This document shows, piece after piece, positions 62,927 through 64,000 of a stretch of DNA of 64,000 bases. How positions within the stretch are numbered: position 1 is the first letter of the stretch; each line of letters begins with the position of its first letter. The stretch is from Beaufortia kweichowensis (taxonomy: Eukaryota > Chordata > Actinopteri > Cypriniformes > Gastromyzontidae): positions 14,463,659 to 14,527,658 of the forward strand of contig CM032797.1 in assembly GCA_019155185.1 (NCBI GenBank), given 5' to 3'. A model generated the notes under the pieces. It saw only the letters and a program-made list of their open reading frames with translations, did no database searches and was not told the origin of the DNA. A program made the translations under genes and the position numbers.

Positions 62927-64000
62927 GTAAGAACACTCAACATAACGCTCTCAAGATGTTCCTCCAGTTTGTTAAGACGATAATGTGCATAAAGAGTCTA
63001 GCACCTTTGACCGTGCCTCATTGCATTACATAAAATAAGCTTTCAAAAATCCTTGTGCTTCTTTCGAGAGTTGTTCAAATTCTTTAGCTACACATAGAGA
63101 ATTAAAATTGCACCCCACGTTAAAACCCAGCCATGAATTCACCTACAGGCTGTTGTAATTACACTCCGAATCGAAGCCAAACCAAGTTTGACATGTGTCA
63201 TATCATAAAGCAAAGCTATTACAGTGTGTAGATGGGTTTCATGGCAGTCATCCAGCTGTGACGCACCTCTCGTCTGGATGTTATCTCCTGCTGCGCGCAT
63301 AGACATTTTTCCCTCTTCCAAACCTCCCGTTATTACTCTGACCTTTTATTAGATGGTTGATCAAGGCTGAACCGTCACAATCAAATCCGCTGGCCCTAAA
63401 TGGACGGCTTTGTCAGGGTCTGCAAAGCCTGTAAACAGCAAGCTGCATAATCAGGGCATGCAGGTGTAAAGCTGGAATCAAGCATCAGTTCAATTCACGG
63501 GGTTTACAAGCAAATATCCCTGTAAACATTATGGAAATGCATCCTTACATAAAGAAAAGTCAATTTGGAAAAAGCCTCGACTTCAGAATGGACTGTGTCC
63601 TTAAAAGTCCTGTTGATATTTATAGCGATTTTATGGTGGTTGCCAGGTCACTGTACTGTTGGTAGCTAGTAGATGTTCCTGCCGTTGTTCATGCTGTAAC
63701 ATTATTGTTGCCATGTATTACTTCTGTAAATTACACAAAAAAAATCACAAATGTAATAAAATAGGGTGCTATTCTATTTTGATTAAGAATCAATTTTCTT
63801 GCTGCCACAAATGAACATTCTGCAGCTTAAAACATTATTATATAAATAACAGGGGTGCATCAAAATGAACAAAATTAGAAATGCATAAATCAAACTTGTG
63901 TAGAATAGTTTCTTATTTATATGAATAACTTCATTTTCACTCGCATCACTGTACACGAGTCGTTGGACACGCCCACTTTACCTCACCAATAATCAGTTGT
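62927..64000 (+). other. grin3b: grin3b intron 5, runs off the window
   Basis: Non-coding to the right edge. I searched for the expected next exon (YGIGLP-like S2 sequence) and did not find it. No other gene is seen. Confidence 0.6.

Overview
The window is vertebrate nuclear DNA, almost certainly from a ray-finned fish and most likely a cyprinid or close relative. Genes are split by GT-AG introns, the DNA between exons is AT-rich, and the encoded proteins are vertebrate-specific families. The scattered repeats (tRNA-headed SINE pieces with the 'CTTTGGATAAAAGC' tail, elements whose ends read 'AAAGGGATAGTTCACCC', TA and AG microsatellites) resemble those I know from carp and zebrafish genomes. 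There are no bacterial operons, CRISPR arrays, rRNA genes or convincing tRNA genes.

Three protein-coding genes are firmly supported. (1) slc7a14, plus strand: a CpG-rich promoter and non-coding first exon near 7.4-7.9 kb, a second exon starting at 11834, coding from 12034 to 19227 in seven coding exons (785 codons), then a probably long 3' UTR. (2) cldn11, minus strand: TATA box at 26374-26381, coding from 26158 down to 24713 in three exons (215 codons). It faces slc7a14 tail to tail, the same arrangement as in mammals. (3) A GluN3-type NMDA receptor subunit, best called grin3b, plus strand: first coding exon at 41129, a 12.6 kb first intron, and five coding exons in the window (823 codons). 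It runs off the right edge before the end of the ligand-binding S2 lobe, M4 and the C-terminal tail.

Region by region: 1-7.35 kb is gene-free upstream sequence with a TA microsatellite and a SINE tail. 7.35-24 kb is slc7a14. 24-26.4 kb is cldn11. 26.4-40.9 kb is a gap without a recognised gene. That gap holds two weak candidate transcription units (26.8-28.3 kb and 33.8-36.3 kb), several repeats and a 149-bp AG microsatellite. 40.9-64 kb is grin3b, mostly intron.

The three genes do not form one pathway, but all have neural or glial roles in known vertebrates: a neuronal lysosomal amino-acid/GABA transporter, the tight-junction claudin of myelin and testis, and a glycine-binding NMDA receptor subunit. 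I did not find a convincing new biological system. The best leads are the two unidentified candidate units in the gap, a 166-codon minus-strand open frame in grin3b intron 1, stacked upstream ATGs at the grin3b start, and a repeat I can match between 18.5 kb and 58.7 kb.
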